This document shows positions 44,601-52,454 of a stretch of 64,000 bases of DNA, one piece after another; within the stretch, counting starts at the first letter, position 1, and each line of letters begins with the position of its first letter. The stretch spans positions 682,001-746,000 of the forward strand of contig NZ_SGXJ01000004.1 in the NCBI RefSeq assembly GCF_004216905.1, in the 5' to 3' direction. This stretch comes from Kribbella sp. VKM Ac-2569 (GTDB lineage Bacteria; Actinomycetota; Actinomycetes; Propionibacteriales; Kribbellaceae). Both the position numbers and the translations under genes were made by a program. The notes beneath the pieces are model-generated. The model did no database searches and was not told the origin of the DNA. It was given only the letters and a program-made list of their open reading frames with translations.

Positions 44601-45253
44601 CCGTTCGCGTAGACGTCGTACCCGGTGACGCCGACGTTGTCGGTCGACGCGCTCCAGGTGAGTTTGATCTGCCCGGCGCCGGGTTCGGTGAAGGCCAGGT
44701 TGCCCGGGGCGGTGGGAGCCTGGGTGTCACCGGTTGCCAGTCCGTAGACCTCGAGTTCGGAGAGCTGTCCGGCGGGCCAGCCGGTGTTCGCGGTGATCCG
44801 GATCCGGACGTACCGCGTGGTGGCGGTGCCGTAGTCGACGGTCACCGTGTTGTTCGGCGGGCTGAACGTGCGCGCCGCGGACGCGGACAGGTCGGTGAAG
44901 TTCTGCCCGTCGGTGCTGCCCTGGATCGCCAGGGTCTCGTCGCGGGCGCCCCAGTTCGCGGTCGGCAACTTGAGCACGACCTGGTTGGTCGCGACCGACG
45001 TACCGAGATCGACCTGGACCCACTGCGGGAACGCGTTGTTGGCGCTCTCCCAGTAGCTGCTCTGGTTGCTGTCGGTCACGTTCGACGCGGCGTAGTTCTG
45101 GGTGCTGCTGCTGGCCGACGCGGCCTTACCGGCGGCGAGATTGGGACCGGCGAGTACGGCGGCCTGCGCGGCGGGCGCCGGCCGGACGAGTGGAGCGGCC
45201 GCGAGACTCGCGGCCAGCAAGGCGGTCAGCAACCGCCATTTCGGGATTCGCAT
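41675..45253 (-). CDS. Secreted multidomain GH87-like glucanase with carbohydrate-binding modules
   Basis: The protein has 1192 residues from ATG 45253, with GGAGAG 6 bases upstream. Rough order: signal peptide 1-31; discoidin/CBM32 domain 38-172; fibronectin type III 178-262; second discoidin domain 270-410; two CARDB-like domains 413-640; a CBM35-like domain 640-790 (HLEAEDAAVGGGASV); then a right-handed beta-helix to the end. Asp954, Asp977 and Asp978 (FADGINM, RSTGDDSFALF) have the spacing I recall for catalytic aspartates of GH87 alpha-1,3-glucanases. It probably degrades alpha-1,3-glucan such as fungal wall or biofilm polymer; another polysaccharide is possible. It is a single gene with no transporter beside it. 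Confidence 0.8.
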   Translation of the reverse strand: MRIPKWRLLTALLAASLAAAPLVRPAPAAQAAVLAGPNLAAGKAASASSSTQNYAASNVTDSNQSSYWESANNAFPQWVQVDLGTSVATNQVVLKLPTANWGARDETLAIQGSTDGQNFTDLSASAARTFSPPNNTVTVDYGTATTRYVRIRITANTGWPAGQLSELEVYGLATGDTQAPTAPGNLAFTEPGAGQIKLTWSASTDNVGVTGYDVYANGQLRTSVAGNVLTYTDNQPVNVSIAYTVRGKDAAGNQSANSNTVTRNSSGGPGSNLALHKPISASGSTFTYVPANANDDDVTTYWEGNANPATLTTELGANADLSSIVVRLSLDPAWGPRTQTFSILGREQSSSNFTTIVASAGYDFNPASGNSVTIPVSARVADVRLNFTGNTGAPAGQVAELQVLGVPAPNPDLTPSNVSWTPTSPVETDAITVRATVNNGGTAGSAATDVNFYLGTTKVGTAAVGALAAGASTTVSASIGTRDAGSYALSAKVDEGGSVIEQNDGNNTAAAAGPLVVTPVASSDLVAAAVNWTPGNPSAGNAVAFSVSLKNQGSVASASGAHGITLTVLNGSSVVTTLTGSYNGAIAAGATTPTVALGNWTATNGRYTVRVVLADDANELPVKRSNNTSERPFFVGRGANMPYDHLEAEDAAVGGGASVIGPNRTIGDLAGEASGRRAVTLGSNGAYVEFTTRASTNTLVTRFSMPDSSGGGGQTSSISVYVNGSFAKTLPLTSKHAWLYGAEASPNNSPGSGPARHIYDEANLMLGQTYPAGTKIRLQKDPANSLTYTIDFLDTEAATPVPNPGAGFVTPAGFTHHDVQNALDQVRQDSNLQGVYLPAGDYDTSSKFQVYGKAVKIVGAGPWFTRFHAPTTQDNTDVGFRSEASANGSTFSGFAYLGNYTSRIDGPGKVFDFSGTANMTIDNIWVEHMVCMYWGSNTDTSTIKNSRIRDTFADGINMTNGSAGNTVSNNDARSTGDDSFALFNATDNGGGEVRDNVFENLSATLTWRAAGFAVYGGTNNVFRNLYAADMLTYPGITISSLDFGIPMNGFGATPPTQFQNVSVVRSGGHFWGNQAFPAVWIFSASKIFQGIRVNDLDIVDPTYSGIMFQTNYVGGQPQFPVADTVFTNTTISGARKSGDAFDAKSGFGIWANELPEPGQGPALGAVTFNNLTLTNNAKDIQNTTTTFTLNRN

Positions 45254-45391
45254 GGGTCTCTCCTGGTGGGCGGGACAGGGAAGAGCCGCCGCACGGGAGT
45301 CCAAAACTTTCGCTGACTTGCTCAATTCTTGCGCGGCGATTGGCTCATTGTTACGGCACCATCAACCGTGCGTCAACGGCTCGTGACAGCG

Positions 45392-45424
45392 AAGGGCCGG
45401 CTCGCAGTGTGCGAGCCGGCCCTT
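45392..45424 (-). terminator. Terminator after actP
   Basis: A perfect 14-bp stem (45392-45405 with 45411-45424, loop AGTGT) starts 12 bases past the actP stop on the minus strand. No T tract follows. Confidence 0.8.
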
Positions 45425-45435
45425 GATGGACTGCG

Positions 45436-47076
45436 TCAGTGCTTGGCGGCACCTTCCGCGCCGGCGCCAGTGAGCGCGCGGACCGAGAGTTCGCTGTAGC
45501 GGGTCTCGCTCGACTTGTCCCGGCCGAGGTACGTGCCGAGTACGCCGAACAGGAAGCCCAACGGGATCGACACGATGCCCGGGTTCGACAGCGGGAACCA
45601 GTGGAAGTCCGAACCGGTGATCATCGACTTGTCGCCGTTGCCGGAGACGACCGGCGAGAAGACCACCAGGACGACGGCCGAGATCAGGCCGCCGTAGATG
45701 CTCCAGACGGCGCCCGAGGTGTTGAACCGCTTCCAGAACAGGTTGAACAGCAGCGCCGGCAGGTTCGCCGAGGCCGCGACCGCGAACGCCAGCGCGACCA
45801 GGAACGCGATGTTCAGCTTCTGCGCCGGGATCGCCAGCCCGATCGCGACCGCGCCGATCCCGATCGCCGCGAACCGCGCCACCCGCAATTCCTGCTTCTC
45901 GGTCGGCTTCTGCTTGGAGATGACGTTGGCGTACAGGTCGTGCGCGAACGACGACGCCGAGGTCAGCGTCAGCCCGGCCACCACCGCGAGGATGGTCGCG
46001 AAGGCCACCGCCGCGATCAGCGCGAGCAGGATCGCCCCACCGGTGGAGTCGGCTCCGCCGCCGACTGCTTCGGCCAGCAGCGGCGACGCAACATTGCCCT
46101 TCGACGCCTCGACCGCGGAACCCTTGGCGGTGTTCAGCAGTGCCGCGGCACCGAACCCGAGGGCCAGCGTCATGAGGTAGAACACACCGATCAGGCCGAT
46201 CGCCCACTGCACCGACCGCCGCGCGGCCCGTGAGTCCGGCACGGTGTAGAAGCGGATCAGGATGTGCGGCAGACCCGCCGTACCGAGGACGAGCGCGAGG
46301 CCGAGCGACAGGAAGTCGATCTGGCCGGTGAGGTCCTTGCCGTAGAGCAGTCCGGGCTGCAGGAACGATTCGCCCTTGCCGGACTTCGAGGCGGCCGAGC
46401 CGAGCAGGTCGGAGATGTTGAAGTTGAACTTCAGCAGCACCAGGAACGTGATCACCACCGTGCCCGTCATCAGCAGCACGGCCTTGACGATCTGCACCCA
46501 GGTGGTGCCCTTCATGCCGCCGATCGTCACGTAGACGATCATCAGCGCGCCGACGAGCACGATCACGGCGGCCTTCAGGCCCTCGCTCTTCACGCCGAGC
46601 AGCAGCCCGACCAGCGAACCGGCGCCGACCATCTGGGCCAGCAGGTAGAAGATCGAGACCACGATCGTCGAGGTCGCGGCCGCCGTCCGGACGGGCTTCT
46701 GCTTCATCCGGAACGCGAGTTGGTCGGCCATCGTGAAGCGGCCCGAGTTCCGCAGCAGCTCGGCGACCAGCAGCAGCGCGACCAGCCAGGCCACGAGGAA
46801 GCCGATCGAGTACAGGAAGCCGTCGTACCCGTAGAGGGCGATCTGGCCGGAGATACCGAGGAACGACGCCGCGGACATGTAGTCGCCGGCCACCGCCAGG
46901 CCGTTCTGCGCGCCGCTGAACGAGCGGCCGCCGGCGTAGTAGTCGGCCGCGGTCTTGTTCTGCCGGGACGCCCACCAGGTGATGTACAGCGTCACGGCGA
47001 CGACGGCGGTGAACAGCGAGATCGTCAGTGTCCGGTTGCCGGGTTCAGCGGCCAGCGGGACGAGAAGAACGTTCAC
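45436..47076 (-). CDS. actP: Cation/acetate symporter ActP
   Basis: This 546-residue sodium:solute symporter family protein has about 13 helices. It starts at GTG 47076, overlapping the DUF485 stop by 4 bases. Typical segments are SRQNKTAADYYAGGRSFSGAQNGLAVAGDYMSAASFLGISG, MIVYVTIGGMKGTTWVQIVKA and LRVARFAAIGIGAVAIGLAI. In E. coli ActP takes up acetate and is made with acs and a DUF485 protein (yjcH). Here acs is about 14 kb away, so the pathway is complete but split. Acetate or another short-chain acid is the likely substrate. Confidence 0.93.
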   Translation of the reverse strand: MNVLLVPLAAEPGNRTLTISLFTAVVAVTLYITWWASRQNKTAADYYAGGRSFSGAQNGLAVAGDYMSAASFLGISGQIALYGYDGFLYSIGFLVAWLVALLLVAELLRNSGRFTMADQLAFRMKQKPVRTAAATSTIVVSIFYLLAQMVGAGSLVGLLLGVKSEGLKAAVIVLVGALMIVYVTIGGMKGTTWVQIVKAVLLMTGTVVITFLVLLKFNFNISDLLGSAASKSGKGESFLQPGLLYGKDLTGQIDFLSLGLALVLGTAGLPHILIRFYTVPDSRAARRSVQWAIGLIGVFYLMTLALGFGAAALLNTAKGSAVEASKGNVASPLLAEAVGGGADSTGGAILLALIAAVAFATILAVVAGLTLTSASSFAHDLYANVISKQKPTEKQELRVARFAAIGIGAVAIGLAIPAQKLNIAFLVALAFAVAASANLPALLFNLFWKRFNTSGAVWSIYGGLISAVVLVVFSPVVSGNGDKSMITGSDFHWFPLSNPGIVSIPLGFLFGVLGTYLGRDKSSETRYSELSVRALTGAGAEGAAKH

Positions 47077-47417
47077 CGGCGGCGCTCCCTCTTGTACTTG
47101 GCGTTCAGGCCGTGGGCCAGCGGATCGAGCTTGCGGTTGGCGAACCGGCCGTACAGGGCCGCGATCAAGAACGTCGACACGAACTGCAACAGGCCGAAGA
47201 TCAGCGCGACGTTGATGTGGCTGCCACCCAGCCGGTGATCCATGAAACCGCGGGCCCAGTTGTTGCAGGCGACGTACGCCAGGTACCACGCCATGAAGGC
47301 GATCGTCCACGGTACGACGAAGTTCTTGTACCGCCGCTTCAGCTCTTTGAAGTCGGCTGCGTCGTGCACCGCCTCATAGGCGCGGGCGTCCCGCTCGCGC
47401 ACCACTTCCTCGTCCAT
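47073..47417 (-). CDS. DUF485 membrane protein (YjcH-like)
   Basis: The protein has 114 residues with two membrane helices (about 35-53 and 70-92): NFVVPWTIAFMAWYLAYVAC and VALIFGLLQFVSTFLIAALYGRFANRKLDP. The FxxLKRRYKNFVVP start and YGRFANRKLDPLA end are DUF485 marks. It always lies next to acetate-type symporters and is thought to assist them, though how is not known. It is the first gene of the two-gene operon with actP. The C-terminus is very basic. Confidence 0.92.
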   Translation of the reverse strand: MDEEVVRERDARAYEAVHDAADFKELKRRYKNFVVPWTIAFMAWYLAYVACNNWARGFMDHRLGGSHINVALIFGLLQFVSTFLIAALYGRFANRKLDPLAHGLNAKYKRERRR

Positions 47418-47496
47418 GCGTTCCCCTTCGGTGGACTAGAACAGGTGCACGTTAGCCCCTGGTTGCGCATTTGTGACCTACCGCAACCAAAACGTT

Positions 47497-48333
47497 CTAA
47501 AGGTGCGGTGCCACCGGGCCGTCGACCGTACGGCGATAGTTCGCGAACTCGCTGGGGTGGGCCCGGAAACAGTCGGTGAAGTACGGCATCCGCAACGCCT
47601 CCGGGGGCCGCGCGGTGTGCTCGTAGATCAGGTCGATCTGGTCCAGGACCTGGTCACGCCGGGTGTCCTTGAGTACGGCGACCCGCGAGTGCGACTGGGC
47701 CAGCTGCCGCAAGCCCGCCCGGTTCAGGTCGTGCCAGTGCCGGAACCGGGCGCTCTCCAGCAGCGTGAACAGGTTCGACTGCTCGATGACCTGCACCGGG
47801 TCGAAGCGGTCGGTCCCACCGAAGCCGTCACCCTGCATCACCTGGAAGAGCCGGCGGACCCACGGCACCACGGTGTCGGCGTTGTTCCAGAGCAGGCCGA
47901 GGACGCCGCCCGGGCGCAGCACCCGGGCGATCTCCGGCAGCGCGCGGGCGTGGTCGAACCAGTGGAAGGCCTGCCCGACGATCACCGCGTCTACCGAGGC
48001 GTGGGCGAGCGGGATCGACTCCGCAGCCCCGACCATCGTGTCGATCCCGGGCCGCCGGCGGCAGACCTCGAGCATCTCCTGCGACGGGTCGACGGCGATC
48101 ACGTCGTGACCGAGTTCGGCGGCGACCGCGGCGAGCTTGCCGGTGCCGGCGCCCAGATCGAGCACCTGCAGGCCGCGACCCGGGCCCAGGATCCAGCTCA
48201 GCGCCTCGACCGGGAACGTCGGCCGGCCCGCGTCGTACGCCGCCGCGACGGCGCCGAACGACTTGGCCCGCGCGGCGTGCGCGCCGTTGTCCGGGGCAGC
48301 GGCGGAGTCCCCGGCCGGATCATTGGTGGTCAT
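47497..48333 (-). CDS. Class I SAM-dependent methyltransferase
   Basis: The protein has 278 residues. Motif I is VLDLGAGTGKLAAVAAELGHDVIAVDPS; GAAESIPLAHASVDAVIVGQAFHWFDH and EIARVLRPGGVLGLLWNN follow, typical of the Methyltransf_11 type that includes trans-aconitate and small-molecule methylases. The HWF motif is common in actinobacterial members. The substrate is unknown. ATG 48333 is preferred over an adjacent GTG. It lies 39 bases past the end of the surface-glycan operon on the same strand, but its sequence is not of the glycan type. Confidence 0.85.
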   Translation of the reverse strand: MTTNDPAGDSAAAPDNGAHAARAKSFGAVAAAYDAGRPTFPVEALSWILGPGRGLQVLDLGAGTGKLAAVAAELGHDVIAVDPSQEMLEVCRRRPGIDTMVGAAESIPLAHASVDAVIVGQAFHWFDHARALPEIARVLRPGGVLGLLWNNADTVVPWVRRLFQVMQGDGFGGTDRFDPVQVIEQSNLFTLLESARFRHWHDLNRAGLRQLAQSHSRVAVLKDTRRDQVLDQIDLIYEHTARPPEALRMPYFTDCFRAHPSEFANYRRTVDGPVAPHL

Positions 48334-48371
48334 CACGGTAAATCATGCCGTAGCGGAGCGCTGGGAACCTG

Positions 48372-49136
48372 CTACTCGCCGAGTTTCTTCTGTTCGATGT
48401 GCGCGTTCAGCGCGGCCAGCTCCGGGTGCTCGTCCAGAATCGCGACCAGTTCGGCACAGCCGAGCCCGGTCCCGCCGAAGTCCTCGATCAGGGCATCGAG
48501 CAACTTCCAGTCGTCCGCGGTGTCCAGCGTGAGCCGGTACTGCGCTGCGCGGCCGGACGACGGAGCGCCGGACCACGGCAGGTTCAGCAGCCGCATCTCG
48601 CCGGACCGGTTCTGGTGCAGGTACGGCGTGACGTGCTCCCGGTCCGCCTTGAGCGTGGCGTTCGCCTCCGCGTCGTACAACCGGGCGGTGGAGAAGATCT
48701 CGAAGTCCATGCCCCGCGGATAGGTGCGCTCGAGACAGTTCGAGATGTAGAGGTCGAGATCGTTCTCGGCGCGCCAGCGATCGACGCCCGCGGCAACGAT
48801 CTCGGGATCGATCAGCGGGCAGTCGGAGGTGACGCGGACGATGGCGTCCAGGTCGTGCTCGCGGGCGGCGCCGGCGAACCGGCTGAGCACGTCGTCCTCG
48901 CTGCCGCGGAAGACCGGGATGCCGTCCTCTTCGCAGACCTGGACGACCAGGTCGTCGTGGAGGTTCGTGGTGGTCGCGACGATCACCGGCAGGCCGGTGC
49001 GGCTCAGCCGGTCGAGGTGGTGCTCGAGATAGGAGCGCCCGGCAACGGCCAGCAGCACCTTGGCCGGCAGCCGTGTGCTGGTCACGCGAACCTGCGTGAT
49101 GATGCCGATCTTCAGTGCTGGTGTCACGGGGTCCAT
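48372..49136 (-). CDS. SpsF-type cytidylyltransferase
   Basis: The protein has 254 residues. The nucleotide-binding start IGIITQVRVTSTRLPAKVLL is a variant of the IQARMGSTRLPGKVL motif of CMP-sugar synthetases of the SpsF group. VRVTSDCPLIDPEIV holds the metal-binding aspartate, and DLYISNCLERTYPRGMDFEIF is typical of SpsF. With pseB, pseC and pseG nearby it most likely activates a nonulosonic acid with CTP, the PseF step. This assignment is inference, since no synthase PseI is in the window. Its ATG overlaps the MHH-family gene by 13 bases; it is the last gene of the operon. Confidence 0.8.
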   Translation of the reverse strand: MDPVTPALKIGIITQVRVTSTRLPAKVLLAVAGRSYLEHHLDRLSRTGLPVIVATTTNLHDDLVVQVCEEDGIPVFRGSEDDVLSRFAGAAREHDLDAIVRVTSDCPLIDPEIVAAGVDRWRAENDLDLYISNCLERTYPRGMDFEIFSTARLYDAEANATLKADREHVTPYLHQNRSGEMRLLNLPWSGAPSSGRAAQYRLTLDTADDWKLLDALIEDFGGTGLGCAELVAILDEHPELAALNAHIEQKKLGE

Positions 49137-49939
49137 CGGAACATCTCCCGAATTTCTGCGGGTCCGGCGACGTGGTCGACGCCCAGTTCGGTGTCGGTGA
49201 ACTCACGGGCGACCGCCGGCGGGACGTACGGCTGGTCCATCTCCGGCCACAGCCGCTTGATCCGCGCCTGTCCGCCGAACGACGGGTGCTCGTTCTCCAG
49301 CACCATGGGATCACCGTAGACCCCCGCCCCCAGGCCGAGCGAGGCGCCGTACAGAACGGCGGAGCTGAGCCGGTTGGAGGCGACCCGTTCGTGCTTGCGG
49401 AGCTCGCGCAGTTGTTTCACCAAGAACTTGGCGTCGGTCTTTCGCCAGTGCAGGCCGCGGTAGCCGTGCGTGATGACCCGGAATCCGGCGTCCTTGTAGA
49501 CGTTCCGGATCGCGGGCTTGTCGAACTCGTTCCAGTACAGGCAGACGGTCACCGGGCCGGTCTCGTGCTCGTTGATCGAGGCAACGATTCGGCCGTGGTC
49601 ACCGAGTACGTGCTGGCCTTCCCAGCCGTGGAACGGGTAGAAGATGGTGCCCTTGGCCCGTTTCGACGGCGTCGCGAGTTCGGGATGGGTCTTCAGCAGG
49701 TACAGCCAGACCGAGCCGATCACCGAGTAGTTCCGCAGGCCGAGCGCGTGGCCGCGGCGGCGGACGCTGTCCGACCAGACGAACTTGGGCAGCCCGGGCG
49801 CGAAGTTCGTGCCGTGCGCGAAACCGTCGAGGATGTTCCAGCCGTGCTGCAGGTAGCCCCAGATCCGCGGTGGTTTCGGGAGTCCGGCGTACGTCGCCAT
49901 GATGTTGGCGTGCCCGTAGAAGTGGTTGGCGTGGTGCAT
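49124..49939 (-). CDS. MHH-family surface-glycan protein, copy 1 (putative glycosyltransferase)
   Basis: The protein has 271 residues and an unrecognised family. It starts MHHANHFYGHANIM and then has GYLQHGWNILDGF, RRGHALGLRNYSVIGSVWLY, IFYPFHGWEGQHVLGDH and RVASNRLSSAVLYG followed by VYGDPM. That last block looks like the donor site of GT-B enzymes of capsule assembly (Ser/Thr, then a helix, then Gly and the nucleotide-sugar loop). No membrane helix is visible. A paralogue lies at 59999-60823. In both places the gene is paired with a methyltransferase-like gene; here it is between that gene and spsF, with overlaps of 1 and 13 bases. My inference is a transfer reaction on a cell-surface polymer. 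Confidence 0.75.
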   Translation of the reverse strand: MHHANHFYGHANIMATYAGLPKPPRIWGYLQHGWNILDGFAHGTNFAPGLPKFVWSDSVRRRGHALGLRNYSVIGSVWLYLLKTHPELATPSKRAKGTIFYPFHGWEGQHVLGDHGRIVASINEHETGPVTVCLYWNEFDKPAIRNVYKDAGFRVITHGYRGLHWRKTDAKFLVKQLRELRKHERVASNRLSSAVLYGASLGLGAGVYGDPMVLENEHPSFGGQARIKRLWPEMDQPYVPPAVAREFTDTELGVDHVAGPAEIREMFRWTP

Positions 49940-51327
49940 CAGCGCCGTACCTTCCGCAACACCCGCTTGAGGCGGCGGCGGATCACCCGTGCGGGATTGA
50001 GGACGGCGTGGCCGACGCGATAGGGGAGTGAGCGGCGGATGCCGCTGACCGTGCCCTCGAAGAGGATCGCGCGGGCGCTCGCGTGGGCGAGCTCGTCGGC
50101 GAGCCGGGCGACGGTGGTCAACTGCTCGGCGCTGCCGCGCGGGCGGACGACCTCGTCCGGGGTGAACTCCTGCTCCGGCACCGTGATCCCGGCCATCGCC
50201 GCGAGCCGTGCTGTCAACGCGTGCGGGTCGGCAGCAGCGGGCCATGGTTGCCGTGCGCCACTTTCCAGAGCTCGCCGCGCGAACCGCTGGAGGTGCTCCA
50301 CAACATCCAGTTCCTGCGCCTCCCCGAACAGCCGGTACGACGTTCCGTCCAGGATCACGTTGTCGGGCGACCCCGCACCACGCGCACCCAGCCAGGCGAC
50401 GTACGCCGGAATCACCCGCCGAAGCTCCGCCTGATCATCACAGCGCAGGGCCGTCAGAAGGTGCTCCTCCAGCAGGACGCCTTCGCCCGCCGGCACCACA
50501 CCTGCAGGCAGTACGGCGGGTGCCTCCGCGCCGATCACGAAGTACCAAGCCGGCGCCAACTCGAAGGCAACTCCTGCTGCAGCCGCGTCCAGCACCAGGC
50601 GGTACGGGTCCAGCAACACCGGACCGTCGTTGCGCGAGGCAACTTCCCGCGCCGCGACGATTCCTGCGAACCCGTCAACTGTCGTGAGCGCGACATCTGC
50701 CCGCACCAGCGACGGGAAGACAGCAAAGGTCTGCAGGTCGGAGGTGTCGAGAGCGGAGAGGAGGGGCTTGAGACCTGCGGGCGCTCGGTCCGCGACGGCC
50801 CGGCTCCAGTCCTCGTCGCGCGGGAGCGCCGCCGTGATGTCCGGCTGAATCAACCGTTCGAATCCGAAGGAGTTCGTGGCGCCGAGGAGCAGTCGTCCAC
50901 CCGGCCGGAGCCGCTCACGCAACCGATCCAGCGCCTGCACCCACGGGAAGCTCGCCGTATCGGGTCCGCCCAAACGCTCCAACCCGTCCAGCGCGACGAT
51001 CACGTCGTACGTTTCATCCACTGCCCAACGATCGAGCGAGCCGCAGAAGACCTGCCCCTTGGCGTCGTCCAGTAGTTCGGCGAGTTCCTCCGCGTCGGGG
51101 GCCGAGCGGAGCAGGAGGTCGACCGACGTGACCTGCGCGACGGCAGCCGTGATCACGCCGGCACCGTGCGGGCCGGCGATCAGGACGGTGTCCTCAGGGT
51201 GGAGGGTGGCGGCCAGGAGTGCTGTGGCTGCGGGTCCGGCGGCCGCGGGACGGGCGTCGCCCGGGTGCAGGTCCGACCAGTTGAGCATCTCGCCGCCGAT
51301 CAGATTCGACCGGGTCACATCAGTCAC
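49939..51327 (-). CDS. Degenerate methyltransferase-like glycan protein, copy 1
   Basis: The protein has 462 residues from GTG 51327, which follows the pseC stop by one base (TAACGTG). The N-terminal 170 residues have a Rossmann order: VLIAGPHGAGVITAA where motif I should be, YDVIVALDGLERLGG, and RLRPGGRLLLGATNSFGFERLI. Motif I lacks the DxGxGxG pattern, so SAM binding is doubtful. A middle domain is unrecognised, and the basic C-terminus (SLPYRVGHAVLNPARVIRRR) resembles the tails of membrane-associated glycan enzymes. A paralogue at 60816-62480 is likewise beside an MHH gene. The protein could be a partner or scaffold for it. Confidence 0.75.
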   Translation of the reverse strand: MTDVTRSNLIGGEMLNWSDLHPGDARPAAAGPAATALLAATLHPEDTVLIAGPHGAGVITAAVAQVTSVDLLLRSAPDAEELAELLDDAKGQVFCGSLDRWAVDETYDVIVALDGLERLGGPDTASFPWVQALDRLRERLRPGGRLLLGATNSFGFERLIQPDITAALPRDEDWSRAVADRAPAGLKPLLSALDTSDLQTFAVFPSLVRADVALTTVDGFAGIVAAREVASRNDGPVLLDPYRLVLDAAAAGVAFELAPAWYFVIGAEAPAVLPAGVVPAGEGVLLEEHLLTALRCDDQAELRRVIPAYVAWLGARGAGSPDNVILDGTSYRLFGEAQELDVVEHLQRFARRALESGARQPWPAAADPHALTARLAAMAGITVPEQEFTPDEVVRPRGSAEQLTTVARLADELAHASARAILFEGTVSGIRRSLPYRVGHAVLNPARVIRRRLKRVLRKVRR

Positions 51328-51328
51328 G

Positions 51329-52453
51329 TTAGCCAACCAAGTGCAGAAGGGTCTCGATCACCCGGTCGACGTCACTGTCGGTGAGGTCCGGGAAGAGGGG
51401 GAGGGAGAGTTCCTCGGCGTAGAAACGCTCGGCGTTCGGGCAGAGGCCGCGCTGGTAGCCCTGGTGGGCGAAGACCGGGTGCCAGTACACGGGGATGTAA
51501 TTCACCTGTACGCCGATCCCCGCGGCGCGCATCGCCTCGAAGACCTCGCGTCGTCGGCCGCCGAGGACGCGGATCGGGTACAGGTGCCACATCGGGTCGA
51601 CCCCGGCGCGCTGCACCGGCGTACGGAGTCCGTCGGCGTCGGAGAACGCCGCGTTGTAGCGGGCGGTGATCTCGGTCCGGCGGCGCTTGAACTCCCCGAG
51701 CCGGCGCAGTTGGGACAGCCCGAGCGCGGCGCCCAGGTCGGTCAGGCGGTAGTTCACGCCGTACTCGTGGACCTCCTGGTGCCACGGTCCTTCGTCCGTG
51801 ATCTCGAAGCGCGAAGGGTCGCGGACCAGGCCGATGAAGTGGAACTCGTGGGCCCGTTGGGCGATTGCGGGGTCCTTGCAGACGACCGCGCCGCCCTCGC
51901 CGGTGGTCAGGTTCTTGGTCGGGAAGAACGACATCGTGGTGACGTCGGCGAGGTCGCCTACCGGGCGGCCTTCGGCTGAGCCGCCGACCGAGTGGGCCGC
52001 GTCGGCCAAAGTCCTCGCGCCGACTCGATCTGCCAGCGCCTGTAGTGCGGTGTAGTCGGCGGATTGGCCCGCGTAGTCGACTGCGCTGATGACCTTGGAC
52101 CGGTCAGACAAAGAAGCTTCGACGGCGGCCGGGTCGATCAGGCCGGTGTCGTAGTCCACGTCCGCGAACACCATGCGAGCGCCGAGCATCGCGGCGCAGG
52201 AGGCGGTGGCCACGAAGGTCATGGGGGTGGTGACGACCTCGTCGCCCGGTCCGACGCCGAGAGCGGCGTACGCGATGTGCAGGGCCGCGGTGCCCGACGT
52301 ACAGCTCACCGCCCGGTGTCCGCCGGCGAGCTCGGAGATCGCGTTCTCGAACGCGGTGACCGCGGGGCCGGTGGTCAGCCAGTCGCCGCGCAGTACGGCG
52401 GTGACCGCCTCGATGTCCTGCTCCGAGATCGACTGGCGCCCGTACGGAAGCAC
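51329..52453 (-). CDS. pseC: PseC-like aminotransferase (UDP-4-keto-6-deoxy sugar)
   Basis: The protein has 374 residues from GTG 52453, one base after the pseB stop. It is a DegT/DnrJ/EryC1 PLP enzyme: SCTSGTAALHIAYAALGVGPGDEVV, LADAAHSVGG, and the PLP lysine Lys180 in SFFPTKNLTTGEGG. The N-terminus PYGRQSISEQDIEAVTAVLRGDWLTTGP matches PseC. It would transfer the amino group from glutamate to the 4-keto sugar made by PseB, giving UDP-4-amino-4,6-dideoxy-AltNAc, the second step of pseudaminic acid synthesis. Immediate adjacency to pseB makes the call strong. Confidence 0.9.
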   Translation of the reverse strand: MLPYGRQSISEQDIEAVTAVLRGDWLTTGPAVTAFENAISELAGGHRAVSCTSGTAALHIAYAALGVGPGDEVVTTPMTFVATASCAAMLGARMVFADVDYDTGLIDPAAVEASLSDRSKVISAVDYAGQSADYTALQALADRVGARTLADAAHSVGGSAEGRPVGDLADVTTMSFFPTKNLTTGEGGAVVCKDPAIAQRAHEFHFIGLVRDPSRFEITDEGPWHQEVHEYGVNYRLTDLGAALGLSQLRRLGEFKRRRTEITARYNAAFSDADGLRTPVQRAGVDPMWHLYPIRVLGGRRREVFEAMRAAGIGVQVNYIPVYWHPVFAHQGYQRGLCPNAERFYAEELSLPLFPDLTDSDVDRVIETLLHLVG

Positions 52454-52454
52454 G

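Noticed and set aside
49939..51327. Calling the MHH partner an active methyltransferase
   Set aside because: The glycine-rich SAM motif is not preserved in either copy, so only fold similarity is claimed.
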